Part shown: positions 1-7,199 of the stretch, in pieces | Position numbering within the stretch: position 1 is the stretch's first letter | Layout: each line of letters begins with the position of its first letter | From: JBDREA01 sp043820265 | GTDB lineage: Archaea; Altiarchaeota; Altiarchaeia; IMC4; JBDREA01 | Assembly (NCBI GenBank): GCA_043820265.1 | Contig: JBDREA010000107.1 | Location: 1 to 32,007, forward strand | Length of the DNA stretch: 32,007 nucleotides | Reading direction: 5' to 3' | The notes under the pieces: generated by a model | What the model was told of the DNA's origin: nothing | Seen by the model: the letters and a program-made list of their open reading frames with translations, nothing else | Database searches by the model: none | Program-made: the position numbers and the translations under genes

Positions 1-392
1 CCAGAATCCTCTTTTGAAAGATACTTCGTCGCAACAGCCGCAGCCGCTCCGGTTCTCATATCTGTGATATACGAGCCATCCATCACAGCCAAAGGCAAGC
101 CGGTTTCCGGGTCGTTTAATATGATTACTGCCATGACTGTAGGGATCCCCTTTTTAGGATTTTCAGGGTGGACGTTCACCCATTTCATACCGCATATATC
201 TGCTACCTGAAATGAGCCCTTCAACTCCCCATACATTGCGCGAAAATCGCCTTTCTCAAGGTCGAGATAGGCCTTGGGGGGCATGTTAACCCGCCCTTCG
301 CCGTAAGCCCTAAACGCCTCTTCAACAGCTTTAACGCAAGATCTAACATCCAAAACCGAACGAACCTCATCTTCGGTCAAAACCAATGTCAC
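1..392 (-). CDS. Ornithine cyclodeaminase / alanine dehydrogenase family protein, 5' part (runs off window)
   Basis: The first 130 codons of a gene that continues past base 1. Translating the minus strand gives the N-terminal half of the OCD/mu-crystallin family: a segment reading AYGEGRVNMPPKAYLD, then KWVNVHPENPKKGIPTVMA, then a core with DPETGLPLAVMDGSYIT followed by MRTGAAAAVATKYL. These are typical of archaeal NAD-dependent alanine dehydrogenases and ornithine cyclodeaminases, which act on small amino acids in the cytosol. The NAD-binding Rossmann half lies outside the window, so the substrate cannot be decided. I chose the GTG at 392-390 because GGTGAT, a good archaeal Shine-Dalgarno match, sits 5 nt upstream. 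It is divergent from the homocysteine genes and shares a ~70-bp promoter region with them. Confidence 0.85.
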   Translation of the reverse strand, partial: MTLVLTEDEVRSVLDVRSCVKAVEEAFRAYGEGRVNMPPKAYLDLEKGDFRAMYGELKGSFQVADICGMKWVNVHPENPKKGIPTVMAVIILNDPETGLPLAVMDGSYITDMRTGAAAAVATKYLSKEDS

Positions 393-463
393 CAAAAATC
401 ACCAGAAATTCATTGTTAATACAGATTTATATTCTTCTTCTTTATCTTATTTGGGAAGAGATT
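393..463. promoter_or_regulatory. Divergent promoter region between the OCD gene and the homocysteine operon
   Basis: A 71-bp gap between two outward-facing genes. An AT box reading ATTTATATTC at about 425-434 can be read in either direction. It lies ~30 bp upstream of the GTG at 464 and ~35 bp upstream of the GTG at 392, suitable for an archaeal TATA box serving both genes with short or no leaders. The GGTGAT ribosome binding site of the minus-strand gene is at 399-404. Confidence 0.5.
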
Positions 464-1960
464 GTGAAGACGCTTAAAGAAATCAACGAAAAGATTAGGA
501 AGGGGGAGGCTGTTGTAGTCCGCGCAGACGAGATGCCTGAGATCTATGAGGAGGATCCCAAGCGCGCAGCCAAGGAAGTTGACATAGTGACAACTGGTAC
601 TTTTGGTGCCATGTGTTCTTCTGGCGTGTGGCTGAACTTTGGACACAGTGATCCACCTATAAAGATGCGCAGGGTATGGCTCAACGAAGTGGAAGCTTAC
701 ACTGGAGTAGCGGCAGTGGACGCCTACCTTGGCGCAGCCGAGCTCTCACTTGACAGGGCCATGGATTACGGGGGAGGCCACGTCATCGAGGACCTCATCC
801 GCAACAAACCCATTAAGGTGCGCGCCCGGGCCTACGGCACAGACTGTTATCCCAGAAAGTACCTTGAGACGACCCTGAGACTCAGCGACCTTAACCAGGC
901 TGTCATGTATAATCCCCGAAACAACTATCGAAGATACGTTGCCGCCACTAATTCAACTGAAAGAACAGTCCAAACCTACATGGGAATGCTTCTGCCGAAA
1001 TACAGAAACGTCAACTGGGCGGGGACAGGTGAGTTGAGTCCATTAAACAACGATCCCACCTATGAGACAATCGGGATGGGCACAAGGATTTTTCTAGGGG
1101 GAGCTCAAGGATATGTGGTGGGGCCCGGAACCCAGCATTCGCCCAAAAATCAATTTGGCACAATCACCGTCACCGGAGACCTCAAAGAGATGAGCCCGGA
1201 CTATATTCGGGGTGCCACTATCCCGGGATACGGTACATCCCTTTTTGTTGGAATCGGAATGGCGATCCCTATACTAAATGAAAAAATAGCAAAGTCGACT
1301 GCCATAAGGCACAAAGACATCAAGACCAATATCCTCGACTACGGAGTGCCTCAACTGAATCGGCCAGTGATAAAAGAGGTTTCATATGAGGAACTACTTT
1401 CCGATAAAATTAAAATCACAGGGAAAAAAACAAAGACAGCATGTCTTTCAAGCTATAAAGTCGCCTTTGAAATCATAGACCTGCTTGGCGAATGGATAGA
1501 TGGAAAAAAATTCTTTTTAAGCTCACCCCAAGAGAATCTCCCAAGAGATACAGTCTTCAAACCAATGAAAGTTAGGGAGCGGGTTGTTCACGTAAGTGAA
1601 GTCATGACTAAAAAGGTCATCACAATCCACAAAGACGACAAGATCGAAAAAGTCTGCAACCTGATGGTAAAATCAGGTGTCGACCAAATCCCCATCGTAG
1701 AGGAAAATAAGCGGTTAGTGGGCATAGTAACTGCGTGGGATATCACAAAGGCGACTGCGAGCAAAAAGAGAAGGCTCTCCCAGGTCATGACGAAAAACGT
1801 CATCTCCTCCAAGCCAACCGACACAATCGATGCAGTGTCCCAAAAACTGCAAAAGCACTCGATTAATTCAACACCCGTGGTCGATTATGATGGGTCGGTT
1901 GTGGGAATAATCACTCTATCGGATATTAACCGAATCTATTCCCAAATGAAAAAGAAATGA
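464..1960 (+). CDS. COG1900/DUF39 homocysteine biosynthesis protein with C-terminal CBS pair (L-aspartate semialdehyde sulfurtransferase)
   Basis: Matches the DUF39/COG1900 family (M. acetivorans MA1821 type), which with its ferredoxin partner converts aspartate semialdehyde to homocysteine using sulfide, the O-acetylhomoserine-independent route of methanogens. From the GTG at 464 it is 499 residues. The two family cysteines are visible at about C51 (GTFGAMCSSG) and C128 (GTDCYPRKYL). Two CBS repeats fill the last ~120 residues, each beginning SEVMTKKVITI or SQVMTKNVISS, and may bind an adenosyl ligand. An ATG at 386 would add 26 residues rich in Ile/Leu and overlap the divergent gene; family members begin near KTLKEINEKI, so I prefer 464. 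The stop overlaps the next ATG (ATGA), indicating coupled translation. Confidence 0.9.
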   Translation: MKTLKEINEKIRKGEAVVVRADEMPEIYEEDPKRAAKEVDIVTTGTFGAMCSSGVWLNFGHSDPPIKMRRVWLNEVEAYTGVAAVDAYLGAAELSLDRAMDYGGGHVIEDLIRNKPIKVRARAYGTDCYPRKYLETTLRLSDLNQAVMYNPRNNYRRYVAATNSTERTVQTYMGMLLPKYRNVNWAGTGELSPLNNDPTYETIGMGTRIFLGGAQGYVVGPGTQHSPKNQFGTITVTGDLKEMSPDYIRGATIPGYGTSLFVGIGMAIPILNEKIAKSTAIRHKDIKTNILDYGVPQLNRPVIKEVSYEELLSDKIKITGKKTKTACLSSYKVAFEIIDLLGEWIDGKKFFLSSPQENLPRDTVFKPMKVRERVVHVSEVMTKKVITIHKDDKIEKVCNLMVKSGVDQIPIVEENKRLVGIVTAWDITKATASKKRRLSQVMTKNVISSKPTDTIDAVSQKLQKHSINSTPVVDYDGSVVGIITLSDINRIYSQMKKK

Positions 1961-2355
1961 AAAAATACCTTATAACCTACAATCCAGAAAACGCAGACAA
2001 GCCAATACTAGCAGAAACCATACTCAAGACCGGGGTGAGCGTAAACATCTTACAGGCCAACGTCGATTACAGGGAAGGGATAATCCTAGTCGAAGTCGTG
2101 GGTTCTGAGAGAGATGAAAAAAAAGTCATAAAGTTCCTTGAGAAAAGCGGGCTCGAAGTTAGAAAGCTGAAAAAGGAAATCTCAAAGGATGACGAAGCAT
2201 GCTTTGACTGCGGCGCCTGTGTGGGGGTCTGTCCGACCGAGGCCTTGATGCTAAATAAAAAACTCGAATTGGAAATCGACTTTGAAAAATGCATAAGATG
2301 CGGCATCTGCGAGGAAGTATGTCCCGTGAAAGCGCTCAAGGTTTCAAACGACTAA
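1957..2355 (+). CDS. NIL-domain ferredoxin, partner of the COG1900 protein
   Basis: A 132-residue protein with an N-terminal NIL-type ligand-binding domain (about residues 1-75) and two [4Fe-4S] motifs: C82-x2-C85-x2-C88-x3-C92P and C112-x2-C115-x2-C118-x3-C122P. This architecture (M. acetivorans MA1822 type) accompanies COG1900 proteins and is needed with them for homocysteine synthesis, probably supplying electrons or handling sulfide. It overlaps the upstream stop by 4 nt, and its own stop is followed directly by the ATG of the next gene, so all three are one translational unit. The assignment is firm from both domain order and neighbourhood. Confidence 0.9.
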   Translation: MKKYLITYNPENADKPILAETILKTGVSVNILQANVDYREGIILVEVVGSERDEKKVIKFLEKSGLEVRKLKKEISKDDEACFDCGACVGVCPTEALMLNKKLELEIDFEKCIRCGICEEVCPVKALKVSND

Positions 2356-3039
2356 ATGGAATCTTATTCAATCGACTACAGGGAAAGCCACCTAAAAATA
2401 TTATCTGACGTAAACTTTTTTGGGAATGCGTCAGAAGAACTTGAACGTATATACGATCTCCTTGGGGGATACTTGAAGCTGAATAAGTTCCTCCAGGTAA
2501 CCTATGAGCCGGTGTATATCATCGAAAAAATCCCACCTATCCTTCACTCAATGGTCGAAGCGGGAAACGAAGCAGGTGTCGGACCCATGGCTGCTGTTGC
2601 CGGGGCAATCTCTGAGCATATCGGAAAATTCATCTTAGAAAAAGGGGCAACCGAAGTCGTCGTCGAAAACGGGGGCGATATCTTTTTGAGTCTAACAACC
2701 GAGAAAAAAGTCGGGATACACGCAGGCCCCTCCCCGCTCTCAGACAAACTAGCCTTTCAAGTTCTCCCGGAGGAAACTCCTGTAGGCATCTGCACGTCTT
2801 CGGCAAGCGTCGGACACAGCATAAGCCTCGGCGAAGCCGATGCAGTGACCTGCATCGCAAAATCCACGCCACTCGCCGACGCAGCAGCAACTGCAGTGGC
2901 AAACGAAGTAAAAGGTGAAAACGGGATTGAGCAAGGATTAAAGAAAGCAAAAAAAATCAAGGGAATAACCGGGGTGTTAATCATCCAAGACGACGTAATG
3001 GCAAGTTGGGGAAAACTCCCGGAGATTGTTAACCAATAA
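2356..3039 (+). CDS. UPF0280 family (COG2122) ApbE-like protein
   Basis: A 227-residue protein of the UPF0280/COG2122 family, distantly related to ApbE flavin transferases. Recognisable stretches are GVGPMAAVAGAISEHIGKF, VVENGGDIFL, CTSSASVGHSISLGEADAV and DAAATAVANEVKG, which form the ApbE-like core. COG2122 genes cluster with COG1900 and NIL-ferredoxin genes in methanogens and sulfate reducers and have been linked to homocysteine formation, with the biochemical step unclear. The start follows the previous stop with no gap (TAA ATG). GC content looks higher here than in the two flavoprotein genes that follow. Confidence 0.88.
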   Translation: MESYSIDYRESHLKILSDVNFFGNASEELERIYDLLGGYLKLNKFLQVTYEPVYIIEKIPPILHSMVEAGNEAGVGPMAAVAGAISEHIGKFILEKGATEVVVENGGDIFLSLTTEKKVGIHAGPSPLSDKLAFQVLPEETPVGICTSSASVGHSISLGEADAVTCIAKSTPLADAAATAVANEVKGENGIEQGLKKAKKIKGITGVLIIQDDVMASWGKLPEIVNQ

Positions 3040-3047
3040 CTTTCCCT

Positions 3048-4070
3048 ATGAATATGGAAAAATCAGAAATAGTTATCGTAGGGGCGGGTCCCGGAGGGCT
3101 TGAGGCAGCTAGAGTTCTATCTGATGCTGGCAGAGACGTTTTAGTTTTTGAATCAAATAGGAATCCTGGGGGGAAAGTATGTGCGGGAGGGGGTAGCATC
3201 GGCAATCTCGACATAGGGATTCCCAAGAATATCATTGAAAAAGAGTTTTCCTCGATGAAGTTTGTTCATCCTAAAAAGACAATTTGGCTGAAAAACGATG
3301 AACCATTTTTTGTTACGTTAGATCGAGAAGCATTGAGTAAGTGGCAGATTAAGAGTGCACGCGAGGCCGGAGCTCATCTTGAATTTGGGAACCGAGTTAG
3401 ATCCATATCAGATGATAATGTAATCACGGATCACAGGGAAATAAAATACAAATATCTGATAGGTGCAGACGGTTCAAGTTCCGTTGTCAGACGGAGTTTG
3501 GGCTTGTCCAATAAGGATTTTGCAATGGGTGTGCAATATCTCGTACCTGGAGAGTTCAGTGACTTAGAAGTATTCATGGATATAAAACTATTTGGTCCAT
3601 GGTTTGGATGGGTCTTTCCACACAACGGGTTTGCATCAATCGGTGCAGGTGCTGATTATCGAGTAATTTCACCCAGTAAACTCAAATCGAACCTTGAACA
3701 ACTTATCTCCTCAATGGGTTATAACTATTCGGATTGCGAATTCCAAGCCGCTCCCATTAGCTATCAATATGAAGGTTTTGCTTTCAAAAACAAGTATTTA
3801 TGCGGGGAAGCGGCAGGTTTGGTTTCGGAATTCACAGGTGAGGGGATCGGGCTTGCCTTCAAAAGTGGCCAAGATGTGGCGCATCGAATCTTGGATAATA
3901 ACTATCGATGCACTCAAATTGCAGAAATCCTAAAAATAAAAAGGTATCATTCTGCACTTGCCGGAATTGGAAGGATGAACGTAAGACTAATGGATGTTAT
4001 TCAATACAGGCTGGATTTAATTTTTTCAAATCGTCGATTAAGAAAAAAATTCGTTGACATAATATGGTGA
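3048..4070 (+). CDS. Geranylgeranyl reductase family FAD-dependent oxidoreductase
   Basis: A 340-residue flavoprotein. The N-terminus has the FAD dinucleotide fold IVIVGAGPGGLEAARVL with an acidic residue ending the second strand (VFESN), followed by a GGKVCAGGG stretch typical of geranylgeranyl-reductase relatives. YLIGADGSSSVVRRSLG is the second FAD contact, and CGEAAGLVSEFTGEGIGLA is the conserved C-terminal FAD loop. Archaeal members of this family saturate isoprenoid chains of membrane lipids or quinones. Substrate is not predictable. It lies 8 nt after UPF0280 and 6 nt before a second flavoprotein, so it may be the same transcript. Base composition is more AT-rich than in the genes upstream, suggesting a different history. 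The start could also be the ATG at 3054. Confidence 0.78.
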   Translation: MNMEKSEIVIVGAGPGGLEAARVLSDAGRDVLVFESNRNPGGKVCAGGGSIGNLDIGIPKNIIEKEFSSMKFVHPKKTIWLKNDEPFFVTLDREALSKWQIKSAREAGAHLEFGNRVRSISDDNVITDHREIKYKYLIGADGSSSVVRRSLGLSNKDFAMGVQYLVPGEFSDLEVFMDIKLFGPWFGWVFPHNGFASIGAGADYRVISPSKLKSNLEQLISSMGYNYSDCEFQAAPISYQYEGFAFKNKYLCGEAAGLVSEFTGEGIGLAFKSGQDVAHRILDNNYRCTQIAEILKIKRYHSALAGIGRMNVRLMDVIQYRLDLIFSNRRLRKKFVDIIW

Positions 4071-4076
4071 GTTTCA

Positions 4077-5120
4077 TTGAAAGAAATTAAGATACTTGGT
4101 GCTGGGGTAAGTGGATTAACAGCAGCTATCAATATCTCAAAAGCCGGCTTTGACGTTGAAGTTTTTGAAAAGGAAAAGGATGTGGGCCAAAGATTCTCAG
4201 GCGACTTTCAAGTGATCGAGAACTGGGTTCATCGAGAAGACATACTAGATATTATTAAAAAAATGAATTTAGATCTGGATTTTTCCCCCAAACCACTTGA
4301 TAATCTGATGATTTTTGGACCGAAAGGGAAAAAGTTTGTTCTAACCTCAAAGCATAAATCCGGAGCTTATATCGTCCAACGCGGACCAGGAAAAGGTTCT
4401 CTTGATTGTTGTCTGAAAAATCAGGCATTGAAATCTGGAGTAAAAATAAATTTCAACAGTGGGGTTAAGCCAGAAGATGCAGATATCGTAGCAACCGGAC
4501 CTAATATTATTACATGCATAGCATCAGGCATAAATTTTTCAACAAATAATCAAGACACTGAAGCTTGGATTATAGATGATGAAGTCGTACCAAAAGCTTA
4601 TTCTTACCTGGTAATAAGGGGTGGATGTGGGACAATCGCATCTGTTATAATGTCAAATTTCAATGACCAACAAAAATATATGGGGGGGGCAGTTGATAAA
4701 TTTAAAAAATATCTTGACATTGAGCTCAGAGATTCAAAGCCATTTATTGGTCATGGCGGATTTTCAGTGACTGCTAAAAAACAGCTTGGAGGCAGGTTAT
4801 TTGTAGGTGAAGCCGGGGGATTTCAAGACAAGTTATTTGGCTTCGGTCTTCGTTACGCCATTGAAAGCGGCTATTATGCTGCTAGAAGTATCATCGAGAA
4901 CAGGGATTATGAAGATGTCCTGGTAAAATCAGAACTGGTCGATCAGCAAAAATCTTCTGTGGTTAATCGGTTCCTATATGAAAGATTAGGTAACGTTGGT
5001 TATCGATTTCTTCTAAACCATTGGGCTTCCCGAAAAGATGTTGAAGGTTATATGAGAGGTTGGTATACGCTCCCAAGTTGGAAGAAGTATTCTTATAGAC
5101 TTATCAGTCTCCTTTCGTAG
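4077..5120 (+). CDS. FAD-dependent oxidoreductase, geranylgeranyl-reductase-like
   Basis: 347 residues beginning with a clean Rossmann FAD motif (IKILGAGVSGLTAAINISKAG, then EVFEKEKDVGQ) and carrying the late FAD loop GRLFVGEAGGFQDKLFGFGL. It resembles the preceding gene in layout but is strongly diverged, and the second FAD contact is shortened (ADIVATGPN). I chose the TTG at 4077 because GGTGA, overlapping the stop of the upstream gene, is placed 6 nt before it. The two likely work as a pair or on related substrates. Its C-terminal 60 residues are basic and aromatic-rich (YMRGWYTLPSWKKYSYR), possibly a membrane-contact tail. Substrate unknown. Confidence 0.7.
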   Translation: MKEIKILGAGVSGLTAAINISKAGFDVEVFEKEKDVGQRFSGDFQVIENWVHREDILDIIKKMNLDLDFSPKPLDNLMIFGPKGKKFVLTSKHKSGAYIVQRGPGKGSLDCCLKNQALKSGVKINFNSGVKPEDADIVATGPNIITCIASGINFSTNNQDTEAWIIDDEVVPKAYSYLVIRGGCGTIASVIMSNFNDQQKYMGGAVDKFKKYLDIELRDSKPFIGHGGFSVTAKKQLGGRLFVGEAGGFQDKLFGFGLRYAIESGYYAARSIIENRDYEDVLVKSELVDQQKSSVVNRFLYERLGNVGYRFLLNHWASRKDVEGYMRGWYTLPSWKKYSYRLISLLS

Positions 5121-5144
5121 GGTTGTTATCTGATTACAATCTGA

Positions 5145-5777
5145 TTAATCTTCTTCGATTATGTCGGCTATCGCGTTTTGGATTTCCTCGATGCCTTTGG
5201 TCCCGTCGACTTCGTGCAATAGCCCCTTTTCCTTGTAGTACTGCTTTAAAGGCTCTGTTTGTTCGTGGTAGACGGCAAGACGCCTTCTTATGGTTTCTTC
5301 GTTGTCGTCTTTCCTTTGGCTCAGCTTTGAGCCGCATTGGTCGCATGAGTTTTCGTTTTTTGGGGGATCGCTTTTTATGTGGTATGTTGAGCCGCATTCA
5401 GGACATACTCTTCTGCCTGTCAGTCTTTCAACGATGACGTCGTCTGGGACTTCTATCTCGACTACGCTGTCAACGTGGCTGAAGCTGTCTAAGGCCTCTG
5501 CCTGCATCAGGTTTCTCGGAAATCCGTCTAAAACGAATCCTCCGCCGGCATCCGCCTGCTTAAGTCTTTCTTTGATTACTCCGACAATGACAGCGTCCGG
5601 GACGAGTTCTCCATTTTCGATGTATGATTTAGCCTCAAGGCCAAGGGCTGTTTCTTTTTTTATCGCATCTCTCAGGATGTCTCCAGTTGAGATATGGGGG
5701 ATAGTGTGTTCGTCACAAATGAATTTTGTCTGGGTCCCTTTGCCGCTTCCGGGCGGTCCAAGCATCACGAGGTTCAT
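5145..5777 (-). CDS. adk: Adenylate kinase (bacterial-type, zinc LID)
   Basis: 210 residues with all landmarks of the long-form adenylate kinase, which interconverts ATP+AMP and 2 ADP in the cytosol. The P-loop is GPPGSGKGTQ (residues 7-16), the AMP-binding segment is ISTGDILRDAI, and DGFPRN (84-89) is present. The LID domain carries four cysteines (C125, C128, C145, C148) spaced for a structural zinc. This is the type usual in bacteria and found in some archaea, as distinct from the archaeal trimeric AdkA type. It converges on the flavoprotein gene and is divergent from the small basic gene at 5815. Confidence 0.95.
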   Translation of the reverse strand: MNLVMLGPPGSGKGTQTKFICDEHTIPHISTGDILRDAIKKETALGLEAKSYIENGELVPDAVIVGVIKERLKQADAGGGFVLDGFPRNLMQAEALDSFSHVDSVVEIEVPDDVIVERLTGRRVCPECGSTYHIKSDPPKNENSCDQCGSKLSQRKDDNEETIRRRLAVYHEQTEPLKQYYKEKGLLHEVDGTKGIEEIQNAIADIIEED

Positions 5778-5814
5778 ACGAACATATTTAGCCGCCTACT
5801 ATAAAATAAATATC
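5778..5814. promoter_or_regulatory. Compact divergent promoters of adk and the small basic gene
   Basis: Only 37 bp separate the two start codons. On the minus strand an AT box (plus-strand CTATAAAATAAAT, 5798-5811) lies ~25 bp before the adk ATG. On the plus strand ACATATTTA (5782-5790) lies ~26 bp before the ATG at 5815. The spacing fits two interleaved archaeal promoters giving leaderless transcripts; neither gene has a Shine-Dalgarno site. Confidence 0.5.
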
Positions 5815-6090
5815 ATGCAGGCGGTGGCAGCCCCGAGGCAGCGTCCTCCGAGGTCGAGGATAAGGGAATCCTTCGAGAAGATCGCACAAAAGATCAAAGA
5901 AAAGATAAGGGTAGAGCAGAAGACCAAGCTGGACAACAAGATAGACTCCATGCTGATGCCCGCAAAAACGAAGCTCAAGCAGGTTAGGGTCATTGTGAAG
6001 TCAATCGGCAAGTTCATGGGAAGGTATCTGGGCAAGCCGATGGGATCCATCGGAGGGCTCGGAAGAAGCCTCAGGGGGCTCTTCAAGTAG
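5815..6090 (+). CDS. Small, highly basic hypothetical protein
   Basis: 91 residues starting MQAVAAPRQRPPRSRIRES. It is dominated by Lys and Arg, with a helix-forming, amphipathic middle (KIAQKIKEKIRVEQKTKLD) and a Gly/Met/basic tail (GKFMGRYLGKPMGSIGGLG). I do not recognise the family. The composition suits nucleic-acid binding or membrane-surface binding. The same frame is open upstream to 5290, but that part lies antisense to adk and is a shadow. The ATG at 5815 has a suitably placed AT box, and the sequence from there is unlike an antisense artefact. It lies directly upstream of the large island. Confidence 0.55.
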   Translation: MQAVAAPRQRPPRSRIRESFEKIAQKIKEKIRVEQKTKLDNKIDSMLMPAKTKLKQVRVIVKSIGKFMGRYLGKPMGSIGGLGRSLRGLFK

Positions 6091-6232
6091 ATATAAAAAA
6101 ACACAATCTTTTTGACCTATATTTCAAAATATATCTACTCCACTATCCTCTTCCGCCTTTGTTTTTTAAACCAATCCTGCCAAAGATATCTGGGGTAATT
6201 TTTTAACTCTTTTTAGTTTAAAGGGTGGTTGG
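6091..6232 (+). promoter_or_regulatory. Intergenic region before the island: T-tract element and leader
   Basis: 142 bp. At 6108-6123 it holds TCTTTTTGACCTATAT, a diverged form of the T-tract/GAC element found before later island genes, here 17 nt after a stop and far from the next start. It may act as terminator of the small basic gene. Nearer the next gene, T-rich AATTTTTTAACTCTTTTTAG is followed by TTTAAAG, a possible TATA-like box (6217-6223), only 10 bp before the TTG start at 6233. Confidence 0.35.
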
Positions 6233-7153
6233 TTGAAAATCAGTAAACACTTAGATAGGGGTAGGTTGGAGAGGAACCTTTTGGTTCTCATAAGCTTGAT
6301 CCCCGAAAGGCACAGGCGCATAACAGCAGTGATGAAATACGCCTTCTTCGGTCAATTTGAGGGCTATTTTCCGTCTATCGGAAAGACCCTACGCTATCAT
6401 GGAGCCTACAACAAAGACATTGAGATCCTTGTAGAAGGCCTCGAAAAAAAGGGCATATTAGTCAAAAGGCAAGGACACCCGCAAAGCCTTAAGAACGCAG
6501 GCACACCAGACGTAGTATATTCAATCCCCCCCTCGGTCGAAAAACAGATCCCTGCTATCGCAGACCAGGAAGGAATCGATTTCTCCCGACTTACGGCCAG
6601 GATGAACGGATTGTTCAGGGAGATCGGATTTCGCTCGTCTGAGATGGGCGCCAAAAGCAGGGAATACCTCCTCGACCTGTTCGCCCAAAAAGACCGGTTC
6701 CTATTCTCCGATCAGACCGGAAGCCCAGACATCAGTCTCCCACTGGTCCTCGCCAAACTCGAAGCCGAAATGCATGATGCAGGAAAGATAGCCTACTGGA
6801 TCCTAAGAAATAAAGAAAACCTCGCAGACTACACATTCGACACTAAATCCATAAACAATGTTAAACCTGATGGAAGTTTCGTATTCCTGGGCGGATACTT
6901 CACAGACGGACTGATTCGCGAAACAATAAGCGGAAAAGTAGTCGAATACACGACCTCAGTAATAAACCCAAGAGAAAGCGTGATCCCGGTGCTTCTCGGA
7001 AGCGGAGGAATCCACCACACAAATCCACACAACTACTTAGGGTACGACTGCATTGTAGTTGGAAGAATCACTATAATCGCAGGAAGACCCACCGTAAGGG
7101 CCGCAGGAATAATCCAAGTAGCAAAACTCGGAGAATCAGACATAATATACTGA
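6233..7153 (+). CDS. Hypothetical protein, possible N-terminal winged-helix (first gene of island)
   Basis: 306 residues from a TTG at 6233; no in-frame ATG lies near. I do not recognise the family. The first ~95 residues are helical and basic (RLERNLLVLISLIPERHRR), then KDIEILVEGLEKKGILVKRQG and a strand pair ending VVYSIPPS, a layout like a winged helix. The middle is alpha-helical. The last ~90 residues look beta-rich with many glycines (SFVFLGGYFTDG, PVLLGSGGIHHTNPHNYLG, CIVVGRITIIAGRPTVRAAG). There is no signal peptide or membrane segment. It is followed after 46 bp by the sigma-like gene and shares strand and layout with the island, so a role with those genes is possible but not shown. 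Confidence 0.6.
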   Translation: MKISKHLDRGRLERNLLVLISLIPERHRRITAVMKYAFFGQFEGYFPSIGKTLRYHGAYNKDIEILVEGLEKKGILVKRQGHPQSLKNAGTPDVVYSIPPSVEKQIPAIADQEGIDFSRLTARMNGLFREIGFRSSEMGAKSREYLLDLFAQKDRFLFSDQTGSPDISLPLVLAKLEAEMHDAGKIAYWILRNKENLADYTFDTKSINNVKPDGSFVFLGGYFTDGLIRETISGKVVEYTTSVINPRESVIPVLLGSGGIHHTNPHNYLGYDCIVVGRITIIAGRPTVRAAGIIQVAKLGESDIIY

Positions 7154-7163
7154 ATACTTGTTG

Positions 7164-7188
7164 TTTTTTTTCTTTGCCCTCCTAAATA
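7164..7188 (+). promoter_or_regulatory. Island boundary element copy 1 (T-tract + GCCCTCC)
   Basis: TTTTTTTTCTTTGCCCTCC followed by TAAATA, starting 11 nt after the stop of the upstream gene; the GCCCTCC block ends 17 nt before the ATG of the sigma-like gene. It matches the later copies in T-tract, core position and downstream TAATA, with GCCCTCC replacing GACTTCC. It could be an oligo-T terminator fused to a promoter. No Shine-Dalgarno site precedes the ATG. Confidence 0.55.
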
Positions 7189-7199
7189 GTAACCAGTAA

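Noticed and set aside
386..463. ATG at 386 as the start of the COG1900 gene
   Set aside because: It would overlap the divergent OCD gene's start and add a hydrophobic stretch not found in the family; the GTG at 464 begins the conserved sequence and has an AT box upstream.
2630..2984. Arg- and Leu-rich antisense frames over the UPF0280 gene
   Set aside because: They are shadows of a GC-rich conserved gene, with no family features or start signals.
5290..5814. Upstream extension of the small basic protein through the adk region
   Set aside because: This part is exactly antisense to a well-conserved adenylate kinase and has a composition explained by that gene.
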